NCBI GenBank assembly: GCA_019242475.1 | Contig: JAFAVK010000102.1 | Location: 45,005-109,004, forward strand | Length of the DNA stretch: 64,000 nt | Reading direction: 5' to 3' | From: Acidobacteriota bacterium | GTDB taxonomy: Bacteria; Acidobacteriota; Blastocatellia; Pyrinomonadales; Pyrinomonadaceae | Notes under the pieces: generated by a model | Databases searched by the model: none | What the model saw: the letters and a program-made list of their open reading frames with translations, nothing else | Told to the model about the DNA's origin: nothing | Made by a program: the position numbers and the translations under genes | Shown: positions 8,866 to 17,837 of the stretch, piece after piece | How the letters are laid out: each line of letters opens with the position of its first letter | Numbering within the stretch: position 1 is the first letter of the stretch

Positions 8866-10206
8866 CTGTTCGTCGAGTAGCTTCAAGACCATCGTCTTCA
8901 ACAGCTCGGCCTCCTCGTCGCTGGCGCCGATGGTGAGGAAGCGGACGCGGCCGCGGCGGTCTACGAGGACGGCCGTCGGGAGTCCCGCGACGCCGAAGGG
9001 GACGGCGTTGCGCGCGTCGGCCGCGACGGCGAAGTCGTAGGAGACGTTCATCCGGCGCTTGAACTGGCGGAAGTATTCCAGCTCCTGCGCGCGCGTCGCG
9101 GGCTCGCCCTTGATCTGCCCCTCGAACTCGTTGAGGCCGATGACGACGAGGCCGCGCTCCCTGTACTTCTCTTGCAAAGCGTTCAGGCGCGGCATCGTCT
9201 TGACGCAGAAGGTGCACCACGTCGCCCAGAAGTCGATGAGCACGACCTTGCCGCGCAGCTCGGAGAGCCTGACGGGGCCGCGGCCGATCAGCTCGGCCAC
9301 GTTGATCTCGGGCGAGGCGGGCGGCTCCAGCCCCGCGACCTCGGGCGGCGGGCCGAAGGGCACGCCCTGGTCGAGGACGAGCTGAGTCGCCTCCCCGTAG
9401 AGGCGCGCCGAGGGGATGGCGAAGGCGCGCGCGCGCATCTCCTGCGAGACGCGGACGCCCTCCTCGCGGCGGCCGGCCTTGACGAGCACGTTCGAGTAGA
9501 AGGAGCCGGCGTTGTAGATGACCGCGTCGCGCTGGTCGGGGTCTTTGATCGCGCGCGCGTATTCGAGCGCGGCCTTGTACGACTCGCCCGCGGGCGCGGC
9601 GGCGTGCGCGTAGTCCTTCTTCTTGGCGTAGGCCGAGGCGACCAGCAGGTTCATGCGGTGGAGGTCGGCGACGCTGCGCGGCTCCGCCTTGTAGTAGCCG
9701 GCCAGCGCGCTCTCGGCCTCTTCGGTGCGCCCGAGCTGCGCGGCCTGCTGCGTGACGACGGAGCGTGCGCGCTGCTTGAGTTCGGGGTGTTCGGCGTCCG
9801 TCTCGGCGAGGAACTTCTGCATCGAGTCGAGCGCGCCCTCGCCCTTGCCCGCGAGCGAGTAGAGCAGGCCCGCGTAGTAGAGGTCTGTCCCGCGCAGCGG
9901 CGCGCGCGCGGCGAGTCGCGCGGCGTTTTGGAGCGCGAGGTCTTTCTGCTCCTGCAAGGTCTTCTGTTCGAGCAGCGGGTCGTAGGGGACGTTGTTCTGC
10001 CGGAACTGGTCGAACTTGCGCTGCGCGTACTGCGACGCCTCTTCGTAGAGCGTCTGCGCCTCGGACGGTTTGGGGGCGCCCTTGTCGTCCTTCTCCGCCC
10101 CTTCGGCGGTGCGCGGCCGGACGCCCGCCTGCCCGCGCGCCGTGGCGGCGGCGCACAACGCGAGCGAGAGGGCGAGCGGGAGGGCGAAGGTTGAAACTCT
10201 CTTCAT
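8860..10206 (-). CDS. TlpA-family thioredoxin-like protein with helical/TPR-like N-terminal region
   Basis: 448 aa; LRGKVVLIDFWATWCTFCVKTMPRLNALQEKYRERGLVVIGLN. Confidence 0.85.
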   Translation of the reverse strand: MKRVSTFALPLALSLALCAAATARGQAGVRPRTAEGAEKDDKGAPKPSEAQTLYEEASQYAQRKFDQFRQNNVPYDPLLEQKTLQEQKDLALQNAARLAARAPLRGTDLYYAGLLYSLAGKGEGALDSMQKFLAETDAEHPELKQRARSVVTQQAAQLGRTEEAESALAGYYKAEPRSVADLHRMNLLVASAYAKKKDYAHAAAPAGESYKAALEYARAIKDPDQRDAVIYNAGSFYSNVLVKAGRREEGVRVSQEMRARAFAIPSARLYGEATQLVLDQGVPFGPPPEVAGLEPPASPEINVAELIGRGPVRLSELRGKVVLIDFWATWCTFCVKTMPRLNALQEKYRERGLVVIGLNEFEGQIKGEPATRAQELEYFRQFKRRMNVSYDFAVAADARNAVPFGVAGLPTAVLVDRRGRVRFLTIGASDEEAELLKTMVLKLLDEQP

Positions 10207-10235
10207 CTGTCGGAAACTACTCCTTGAATTTCAAG

Positions 10236-11432
10236 TCAGCGCGGCGCGACCAACTGCGGCGGGGCGGAGACTCTTTGGAAGCGCGCGGGGGAGAAGGTTT
10301 CGAGGACGGCGGGGCTCAAACGGGTTGCCCCGCCCGTCAGGAGGTCTGCGACGATCTCGCCCGCGGCGGGCGCGAGCAGGATGCCGTTGCGGTAGAACCC
10401 CGTGGCGTAGAAGAGACCTTTCACGTCGGCCGACTCGCCCAGCACGGGCAGGCCGTCGGCCGCGCGCGGCCTCAAGCCCGCCCAGGAGTCTTCCACTTCG
10501 AGCGACGCGACGGCGGGCGCCAACTCCGCGACGCGCGCGGCAATCGAGCGCGCGCCCTCTTCGGTCACGCGGCATTCGTAAAGGCCGGGCTCGGTCGTCG
10601 AGCCGGCGAGCAGGCGCCCCCCGCGGCGCGGGACGACGTAGCCGCGCGGGCCGTAGACGACGTGTCGGAAGAGCGGCGGCTGACCGGCGGGCTGCCGGTA
10701 ACAGAGAATCTGACCGCGCACGGGCTCGACCCGCGGGTCGTCGTTCAAATAAGGATTGCCGTCGTCGGGGAATTTATGAAGCGATGAGTTCCACGCGCCC
10801 GCGGCGAACAGAACCGCGCCCGCCTCAAGCTCGCCTTCGGAAGTCACGACGCCCGCGGCGCGGCCGCTCCGGACGCGGACGCCGCGCGCCTCGACCCCGC
10901 GGTTGACGCGCACGCCCAGGCGCTCGGCCGCGGCGTCGAGTGCGACGAGCAGCCGGCGGCTTTCGACCTGCCAGTCGCGCGGGAACCTGAGCGCCATGCG
11001 CACGCCCGCCGAGACGTTCGGCTCTAACGCGCGCGCCTCGCGGGCCGTCAGCCGCTCGACTTCGAGCCCCGCGCGCTTCTGCCACGTGAAGCGGCGCTCG
11101 ACCTCCTCCTCCTCTTCCTCGTCGAGCGCGAGGTAGAGCGTGCCCGTGCTTTCAATCTCGAAAGGGAGGCCCGACTCCTCGCCCAAAGCGGCGGCGAAGT
11201 CGGGGTACATGTCGCGGCTCGCGCAGAGCAGTCGGAACAGCTCGTCCGGCGAGTCGGCCTCGGCCTGCGGCGCGAGCATCCCGGCGGCCGCGCGCGAGGC
11301 CGAGCCCGCGCGCCCGTCCTCTAAAACGGCGACGCTCAACCCCCGCCGCGCAAGCTCTCTGGCCGCCGCCAGCCCCGCGACGCCGCCGCCGACGACGGCC
11401 ACGTCCGCCCTCTCGCCCAAACTCTTTCGCAT
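10236..11432 (-). CDS. thiO: Glycine oxidase ThiO / FAD-dependent oxidoreductase
   Basis: 398 aa; DVAVVGGGVAGLAAARELARRG FAD motif; WAGLRPRAADGLPVLGES and FYATGFYRNGILLAPAAGEIVADLL typical of ThiO. Confidence 0.85.
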   Translation of the reverse strand: MRKSLGERADVAVVGGGVAGLAAARELARRGLSVAVLEDGRAGSASRAAAGMLAPQAEADSPDELFRLLCASRDMYPDFAAALGEESGLPFEIESTGTLYLALDEEEEEEVERRFTWQKRAGLEVERLTAREARALEPNVSAGVRMALRFPRDWQVESRRLLVALDAAAERLGVRVNRGVEARGVRVRSGRAAGVVTSEGELEAGAVLFAAGAWNSSLHKFPDDGNPYLNDDPRVEPVRGQILCYRQPAGQPPLFRHVVYGPRGYVVPRRGGRLLAGSTTEPGLYECRVTEEGARSIAARVAELAPAVASLEVEDSWAGLRPRAADGLPVLGESADVKGLFYATGFYRNGILLAPAAGEIVADLLTGGATRLSPAVLETFSPARFQRVSAPPQLVAPR

Positions 11433-11468
11433 TTTGAAGGACTGCTGGTATGATTCGGGAAAAATAAA

Positions 11469-11567
11469 CAGTTTTCAGTTCTCGGTTTTCAGGGGCCGGA
11501 GGGTCTCAGGAAAAGACTGCCTTGCCTCGGCTAAAAACTGAAAACCAAAGACTGAAAACTGAAAACC
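11469..11567. repeat. CTGAAAA heptad inverted repeat
   Basis: CAGTTTTCAGTTCTCGGTTTTCAG ... CTAAAAA|CTGAAAA|CCAAAGA|CTGAAAA|CTGAAAA|CCG. Confidence 0.8.
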
Positions 11568-11570
11568 GAC

Positions 11571-12572
11571 ATGCCACATACTATCACACTCATTCCGGGC
11601 GACGGCATCGGGCCGGAGGTCTCTTCGGCGGTCGTGCGCATCATCGAGGCGACGGGCGTTGACATCCGTTGGGAGACGCACTACGCGGGCGCGCAGGCGC
11701 TCGAAAAGTTCGGCTCGACGCTGCCCGAAGAGCTTTTGGAGTCGATCAAGCGCAACCGGGTCGCGCTCAAAGGCCCCATCACGACGCCGGTCGGGAAGGG
11801 CTTCACGTCGGTCAACGTCGGGCTGCGGAAGGCGCTCGACCTCTACGCCAACCTGCGCCCCGTCCGCGCGCTGCCCGGCGTGCCCGCGCGCTACCCCGAA
11901 CTCGACCTCGTCGTCGTGCGCGAGAACACCGAAGACCTCTACGCGGGGATCGAGCACGTCGTCGTCCCCGGCGTCGTCGAGTCGATTAAGGTCATCACCG
12001 AGAAGGCTTCGACGCGCATCGCCCGCTACGCCTTCGAGTTCGCGCGGCGCGAGGGCCGGAAGAAAGTGACGGCCGTCCACAAGGCCAACATCATGAAACT
12101 CTCCGACGGCCTCTTCCTCGAATGCTTCCGCAAGGTGGCGGCCGACTACCCCGAGATCGCGGCCGAGGACAAGATCGTGGACAACGCCTGCATGCAGCTC
12201 GTCATGCGCCCCGAGCAGTTCGACGTGATGCTTCTGGAGAACCTCTACGGCGACATCGTCTCCGACCTGTGCGCCGGGCTCATCGGCGGACTCGGCCTCG
12301 TCCCCGGCGCGAACATCGGCGAGCTGGGCGCGGTCTTCGAGGCCGTCCACGGCTCCGCCCCAGACATCGCCGGCCAGGGGATCGCCAACCCGACCGCGCT
12401 CCTCCAGTCCGGCATCCTCATGCTCCGCCACCTCGGCGAGCGCGACGCCGCCGAGCGCATCGAGAAGGCCATGCTCAAGGTCTACACCGACGGCCAGGTG
12501 CGCACGCGCGACGTGGGCGGCAACTCCCACACCGACGAGTTCGCGCAGGCCGTCATCCAGGGGATGGGGTGA
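11571..12572 (+). CDS. NAD-dependent isocitrate/isopropylmalate dehydrogenase family protein
   Basis: 333 aa; ITLIPGDGIGPEV, VVRENTEDLYAGIEH, VFEAVHGSAPDIAGQGIANPTA. Confidence 0.9.
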   Translation: MPHTITLIPGDGIGPEVSSAVVRIIEATGVDIRWETHYAGAQALEKFGSTLPEELLESIKRNRVALKGPITTPVGKGFTSVNVGLRKALDLYANLRPVRALPGVPARYPELDLVVVRENTEDLYAGIEHVVVPGVVESIKVITEKASTRIARYAFEFARREGRKKVTAVHKANIMKLSDGLFLECFRKVAADYPEIAAEDKIVDNACMQLVMRPEQFDVMLLENLYGDIVSDLCAGLIGGLGLVPGANIGELGAVFEAVHGSAPDIAGQGIANPTALLQSGILMLRHLGERDAAERIEKAMLKVYTDGQVRTRDVGGNSHTDEFAQAVIQGMG

Positions 12573-12606
12573 GACGGGAAAGAGAGGGCGCGGCCTTAGC
12601 GCGCGG

Positions 12607-13227
12607 TCAGGCGTCGAAGGCGACGCCGTCGTAGATGTCTCGGAGCTTGAGCGCGCAGCCGATTGATTCAAGCTCAAGCGAGGCGTCGAGGCCGGTCACG
12701 TCGCGCCGCTGCCACGAGTCGCCTTCGAGCCGCGTGTAGTGCGTTACGCGCGGCCCGTCCTGCGAGACGAGCAGGTAGTCTCGCAGGCTCGGGACGGCCT
12801 GGTAGGCGATGAACTTCGGCCCCTCGTCCAGCGCGGCCGTGCTCGGCGACATTACCTCGACAACCACGACAGGGTTGACGAGCGCGTCGTGCCCTTTTTT
12901 GTTCTTGAACTCCGGCTCGCCACACACGACGCTCGCGTCCGGATACCGGTAAGGCGGGAGCGTCGGCGTCCAGATGGGCGCGTCGCCGGTGAAGGGCTTA
13001 CAACGCCCGCCGCGTAAGGCCACGGCGAGCGAGGCGAGGACGTTGCTGGAAATTAAATGGTGTGAGCGGCTGCCGCCGCTCATGCAGACGATCTCGCCGT
13101 CCCAGTACTCGAAGCGCGCGTCGCTCGCGTCTTCGAGCGCGAAGTATTCTTCGAGTGAGTAGTAGTGTTGCGGCACGTCTTTCGGGTTGGACGCCATCTC
13201 AAGTCTCCTCCTGTTGCTGGATAACAT
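12607..13227 (-). CDS. Uma2 family endonuclease-like protein (DUF820)
   Basis: YSLEEYFALEDASDARFEYWDGEIVCMSGGSRSHHLISSNV...YPDASVVCGEPEF...VVVEVMSPSTAALDEGPKF. The internal start MASNPKDVP is more likely than the first M. Confidence 0.85.
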   Translation of the reverse strand: MLSSNRRRLEMASNPKDVPQHYYSLEEYFALEDASDARFEYWDGEIVCMSGGSRSHHLISSNVLASLAVALRGGRCKPFTGDAPIWTPTLPPYRYPDASVVCGEPEFKNKKGHDALVNPVVVVEVMSPSTAALDEGPKFIAYQAVPSLRDYLLVSQDGPRVTHYTRLEGDSWQRRDVTGLDASLELESIGCALKLRDIYDGVAFDA

Positions 13228-13583
13228 CTCCGAGACTTGGCGGCGCCGCGGGCGTTCTGGATTTTATCCCATCCCGTCGCGCGGCGGAACGGCGACGACG
13301 TCCGCCCGCGCCGTTGGCGCTCGGAAAAATCTTGACAGCGGGGGCGCGCCGGACATAGAGTTTCGGCGCGCCTTTCCATTTACAGTTCTCTATAGAAGAA
13401 AAGTAGGGACGCGGAGTCCGCGCGGCCGTCTCCGGACGGCCTTGCGCTCCGATGATAAGAGAATCTCCCCGTGCCGGCGGCCGGCAACTTCGTGGCCGCC
13501 CCCTCGACCCGCGCGGCGCACGCGGCAAACGTGCTACGCGAAGGTCGTTTCCACCTCTGCCACGAGGCCCAAGGAGTTCCACC

Positions 13584-16376
13584 ATGTTTCGTTCACCCGC
13601 GCGCAAGCGCCGCCTGAGAAGATCGCTGAGCTTAGCCCTGACCCTCATCTTTATGGTCGCCTTCATACCGCCGCCGCCCGCCGCGCGGTACTTCGCGGGC
13701 GCGGCCCGCGCGCAGGAGCCGAACGTCCCGTCCATCGCGCCGGGCTCGGCCTACCGGCAGACGAATCTCATCTCGGACGTGCCGGGCCTCTCGCCCGTGC
13801 TCGACCCGCTGCTCGTCAACCCGTGGGGCCTCACGGTCAGGGGCACCAGCCCCTTCTGGGCCGTCAACAACGGGACGAGCACGACGCAGCTCATCCGCGG
13901 CGACGTGTCGGGCGCGCCCGTCGTGCTCAACCCGAACCCGCAGACGATTAACATCCCGGGCGGCCTCCCGACGGGCACCGTGGGGAACTCGACCACCGAC
14001 TTCCAGATCACCCCGCCCGGCGGCGGCACGCCCGCCGCGGCCAACTTCATCTTCGACTCGATCACCGGCAACATCACCGCGTGGAACGGGGCGAGCGGCG
14101 CCGCCGCGCAGAACGTCGTCTCGATGCCGGGCCACGTCTGGACGGGCCTCGCCATCGGCTCGAACTCCGGCGGCAACCGGCTCTACGCCGCCGACTTCGC
14201 CAACAACCACATCGACGTGTTCACCGGCACGTTCACGGCGACGACCGTCACGGGCGGCTTCATCGACGCGACCATCCCGGCCGGCTTCGCGCCCTTCAAC
14301 ATCCAGAACCTCGGCGGCTCGCTCTACGTCGCCTACGCGAAGGTCGGCACGGGCGGGCACGACCAGGCGGGCGTCGGCAACGGCTACGTCCGCAAGTTCA
14401 ACACCGACGGCGTGCGCGACCTGACGTTCGCCATCAACAACGGCGCGCTCAACTCGCCGTGGGGCCTGACCATCGCGCCCGCCAGCTTCGGCGTCTACGG
14501 CAACGCGCTCCTCGTCGGCAACTTCGGCGAGGGCAACGGCTCGATCCACGCCTACAACCCGACGACGGGCGCCCCCTCGGCCACCGACAACGCGCTCAAG
14601 GACGAGTCGAACCACGACATCGTGATCGACGAGCTGTGGGCGCTCGCGTTCGGCAACGGCGGCAACGGCGGCGACGTGAACACGCTCTACTTCACCTCCG
14701 GCCTCGGCGAGGAGGAGCACGGCCTCTTCGGCAAGCTCAACCCGACGACCTCGCAGGCCACCTCGCTCATCCAGTTCGCCACCGACAACTTCGCCGTGGA
14801 CGAGGCGGGCGGCCACGTCGATTTCACCGTCATCCGCACCGGCGACACGTCGGGCGCGGCCACCGTCAACTACAACACCTTCGACGAGTCGTCGGCCGGC
14901 CACGCCTCGCAGAAGAGTGACTACGAGATTTCGCTCGGCACGCTCAGCTTCGCCGCGGGCGAGACCTCGAAGACCTTCCGCATCCTGATCGTGGACGACA
15001 AGTTCGTCGAGGGCGACGAGACCATCGACCTCATGCTCTCGAACCCGACGGGCACAGGCGTCGGGCTCGGCAACCCGAACAAGGCCGAGGTGACCATCCT
15101 CGACAACGACTCGACGCCGCCCGCGACCAACCCCATCGACGACCCGTCCTTCTTCGTCCGCCAGCACTACCTCGACTTCCTGAACCGCGAGCCGGACGCC
15201 GCGGGGCAGGCGTTCTGGACGAATGAGATTACGTCGTGCGCCGGCAACGCCGCCTGCATCGAGAACAAGCGCGTCAACGTCTCGGCCGCCTTCTTCCTGT
15301 CGATTGAGTTCCAGCGCACAGGGTATCTGGCCTACCTGACGCACCGCACGGCCTTCGGCGCGAACGCTTCGGGGTCGCCCGCGCCCGTCCTCTACGGCAA
15401 CTTCATGCGCGACGTGCAGACGCTCCAGCGCGGCTTCGTCTTCGGCGCGCCCGGCGCCGACGCCGTGCTCGAAGCGAACAAGGTCGCCTACTTCAACGAG
15501 TTCGTCACGCGCCCCGAGTTCGTCGCGAAGTACCCCTCGACGCTGACGAACGACCAGTACGTCGATAACCTGCTCGCCTCGGCCGGGCTCTCGCCGTCGC
15601 AGGTGCGGCTCTTCGTCGTGAGCCTGACGAACTCGCAGGAGGTGCCGCCGACGGTGCCGACGACGACGACGGGCGCGGCGCGGCCCGCCTCTTCCGGCAC
15701 GGCGCGCTTCCAGTTCAACGACGCGCAGACGGCGATGACCTTCACCGCCACGATCAGCAACATCGACGTGGGCGGGCAGACCGCCGACACGAACGACGAC
15801 CTCGTCGCGGCGCACATCCACGCCGGGGCCTCGGTCGCGCCGGGCGTCAACGGCCCCGTCGTCTGGGGCTTCTTCGGCGCGCCGTTCAACGACAACAACC
15901 CGAACGACCAGTCCTTCTTCCCGACGCCGGGCGGCGTCGGCGGCACGTTCAGCGGCAAGTGGGACGCGCCCGAGGGCAACGGGACGACGCTCGCCGCGCA
16001 GCTCGACAACCTGCGCAACGGGCGCGCCTACATCAACTTCCACACGAAACAGTTCGGGGGCGGCGAGATCCGCGGCAACTTCCCCGCGGCCGACGCCTTC
16101 CGCAACTCGCTCGTGGCGGGCCTGAACGGCTCGACCATGACGCGCGCGCAGGTGCTCCGCGCCATCGCCGAGTCCGAGGAGTTGAACTCGCGCGAGTTCA
16201 ACTCGGCCTTCGTCACGATGGAGTACTTCGGCTACCTGCGCCGCGACCCCGACACCGCCGGCTTCAACTTCTGGCTCAACAAGCTGAACGCCTTCAACGG
16301 CAACTTCCAGAACGCCGAGATGGTCAAAGCCTTCATCTCGTCGTCCGAGTACCGCCAGCGCTTCGGCCCGAGTTAG
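13584..16376 (+). CDS. Secreted TIGR03118-like protein with Calx-beta domain and a DUF4214 module interrupted by a CHRD domain
   Basis: AAGGAG ribosome site 10 bp before ATG 13584. YRQTNLISDVPGLSPVLDPLLVNPWGL (TIGR03118-like); VDEAGGHVDFTVIRTGDTSGAATVNYNT (Calx-beta); FFVRQHYLDFLNREPDAAGQAFW (DUF4214); VVSLTNSQEVPP...VAAHIHAGASVAPGVNGPVVW..GGEIRGNF (CHRD). Confidence 0.85.
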   Translation: MFRSPARKRRLRRSLSLALTLIFMVAFIPPPPAARYFAGAARAQEPNVPSIAPGSAYRQTNLISDVPGLSPVLDPLLVNPWGLTVRGTSPFWAVNNGTSTTQLIRGDVSGAPVVLNPNPQTINIPGGLPTGTVGNSTTDFQITPPGGGTPAAANFIFDSITGNITAWNGASGAAAQNVVSMPGHVWTGLAIGSNSGGNRLYAADFANNHIDVFTGTFTATTVTGGFIDATIPAGFAPFNIQNLGGSLYVAYAKVGTGGHDQAGVGNGYVRKFNTDGVRDLTFAINNGALNSPWGLTIAPASFGVYGNALLVGNFGEGNGSIHAYNPTTGAPSATDNALKDESNHDIVIDELWALAFGNGGNGGDVNTLYFTSGLGEEEHGLFGKLNPTTSQATSLIQFATDNFAVDEAGGHVDFTVIRTGDTSGAATVNYNTFDESSAGHASQKSDYEISLGTLSFAAGETSKTFRILIVDDKFVEGDETIDLMLSNPTGTGVGLGNPNKAEVTILDNDSTPPATNPIDDPSFFVRQHYLDFLNREPDAAGQAFWTNEITSCAGNAACIENKRVNVSAAFFLSIEFQRTGYLAYLTHRTAFGANASGSPAPVLYGNFMRDVQTLQRGFVFGAPGADAVLEANKVAYFNEFVTRPEFVAKYPSTLTNDQYVDNLLASAGLSPSQVRLFVVSLTNSQEVPPTVPTTTTGAARPASSGTARFQFNDAQTAMTFTATISNIDVGGQTADTNDDLVAAHIHAGASVAPGVNGPVVWGFFGAPFNDNNPNDQSFFPTPGGVGGTFSGKWDAPEGNGTTLAAQLDNLRNGRAYINFHTKQFGGGEIRGNFPAADAFRNSLVAGLNGSTMTRAQVLRAIAESEELNSREFNSAFVTMEYFGYLRRDPDTAGFNFWLNKLNAFNGNFQNAEMVKAFISSSEYRQRFGPS

Positions 16377-16380
16377 AAAG

Positions 16381-16533
16381 CAGTAGGCAGTAGGCAGTTA
16401 GCCGTCTGCGAAAGTAGTCAAGCGAATCGGGGGCGGCGAGTCTTAACAAGCTCGCCGCCCCCGATTCGTTGAGTCGTCTTCGTTAAGACGCTTCCTGCCT
16501 TCAACTGCCTACTGCCATCTGCCTACTGCCTAC
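16381..16533. repeat. CAGTAGG heptad inverted repeat around the terminator hairpin
   Basis: CAGTAGG|CAGTAGG|CAGTTAG and reverse-complement array AACTGCCTACTGCCATCTGCCTACTGCCTACT. Confidence 0.85.
16423..16468. terminator. Perfect 18-bp stem hairpin between convergent genes
   Basis: CGAATCGGGGGCGGCGAG-tcttaacaag-CTCGCCGCCCCCGATTCG, nested inside 7-bp-period inverted repeats (16381-16400 / 16501-16533). Confidence 0.75.
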
Positions 16534-17837
16534 TATTCGACGGGCTCGCCGCCCGCCGGGTCGATGTCGCCGGCGACGACGACGGTGAGGCGCTCGGGGC
16601 GGAAGTATTTGCGGATTGCCGCGTTGGCCTCCTCGACCGTGACGCGGCCGACCAGCTCCGGGTAGCGCTCGACGTAGTCGAGCCCCAGCCGGTAGAACTC
16701 CGCGTTCCACAGCGCCGCCGCCAGCCCCGCGTTCGTCGAGAGCGAGACCTTGAACGACCCGACGGCCGAAGACTTCTCGTCCTCCAACTCCTCCGGGCGT
16801 ATGCCGTGTTCGACAAACTCTTGCAGCACGCCGAGCGCGGACTCGATGGCGCGCTCGACGTTGCCGGGGTTGACCGAGACGGCGATGTACCACGGCCCGG
16901 CCGCCAAACTGGGCGCGCGGAAGCGCGACGCGATGCCGTAGGTCAGCCCCTCCGCGTCGCGCACGCGCAGGCCGAGGCGCGAGGAGAGCGTGGACTCGCC
17001 GAGCGCGCGGTTGGCGAGCATCGCCGCGTAGTAGTCCGAAGCGTCGCGCCTGAGCGCCGCCGCCGTCCCCAGCATCACGTCCACGTTCGCCTTGTCGCGC
17101 ACGAGCACCAACTCGCGCCGCGCCGAGGCGGGCGGCTCCGGGTCTGTCACTTCGACCTCGGCGTCCCCGGGGCCGCCGAAGCCCTCGAACGCCTCGCGCA
17201 GCACGCGCGCCGCCGCGCCCGACTCGACGCCGCCCGCGGCCGAGAGGATCAGCGTGCGCCCGCCGTAGAATTTCTCGTAGAAGCCGCGCACGTCCTCGAC
17301 CGTGACGGACGAAATGCTCTCGATGAGGCGCTCGCCCGCGTGCGTGTAGAAGGGATGCCGCTCGTCAAAGAGCGTCTGCGTCAGGCGCTCGTAGGCGCGC
17401 CACCCCGTGTCCGACTGCTTCTCGCGGACGGCCGCGATGGTCTGCTGCTTGAGCTTCTCCAGCTCTTCGGCGGGGAAGGAGGGCTCGCGCAGCATCTCGG
17501 CGAGCGTCGCGGCGAGGGCGGGGAAGTCTCCCGCGAGCGACCGCGCGCTGATCTGCACGGCGAAGACGTCCGCGTCGAAGTCGATGTCCGCGCCGACCGT
17601 TTCGAGCGCGCCCGCGAGTTCGAGCTTGCCCCTCCTGCGGGTGCCGCGCTTCAGCATCTCGGCCGTGAGGCGCGCGAGCCCCGGCTTCTCCTTCGGCTCG
17701 AAGTGCGAGCCGGCGCGCAGGCTCCCGCGCAGCGCGACCGTCGGCGAGGCCGGATTCTCGACGAGCAGCACGACCGCGCCCGTCTCCAACTCCTCGCGCA
17801 CGACACGTGAAGAGAGTCCCGTCCCGACCTCTCTCAT
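16533..17837 (-). CDS. M16 family peptidase, probably non-catalytic partner
   Basis: 434 aa; M16 fold features (GSHFEPKEKPGLARLTAEMLKRGT) but no HxxEH; partner gene immediately upstream with 4-bp overlap. Confidence 0.85.
   Translation of the reverse strand: MREVGTGLSSRVVREELETGAVVLLVENPASPTVALRGSLRAGSHFEPKEKPGLARLTAEMLKRGTRRRGKLELAGALETVGADIDFDADVFAVQISARSLAGDFPALAATLAEMLREPSFPAEELEKLKQQTIAAVREKQSDTGWRAYERLTQTLFDERHPFYTHAGERLIESISSVTVEDVRGFYEKFYGGRTLILSAAGGVESGAAARVLREAFEGFGGPGDAEVEVTDPEPPASARRELVLVRDKANVDVMLGTAAALRRDASDYYAAMLANRALGESTLSSRLGLRVRDAEGLTYGIASRFRAPSLAAGPWYIAVSVNPGNVERAIESALGVLQEFVEHGIRPEELEDEKSSAVGSFKVSLSTNAGLAAALWNAEFYRLGLDYVERYPELVGRVTVEEANAAIRKYFRPERLTVVVAGDIDPAGGEPVE

Noticed and set aside
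12607-13227. Uma2 protein as part of a defence island
   Set aside because: Isolated gene with no neighbouring restriction, toxin or phage-defence genes; the family is common and scattered.
13370-13460. Cyclic-di-GMP (GEMM-I) riboswitch upstream of 13584
   Set aside because: GGGACGC is present but the GGCAAACC and GCAAAGCC core elements are missing.
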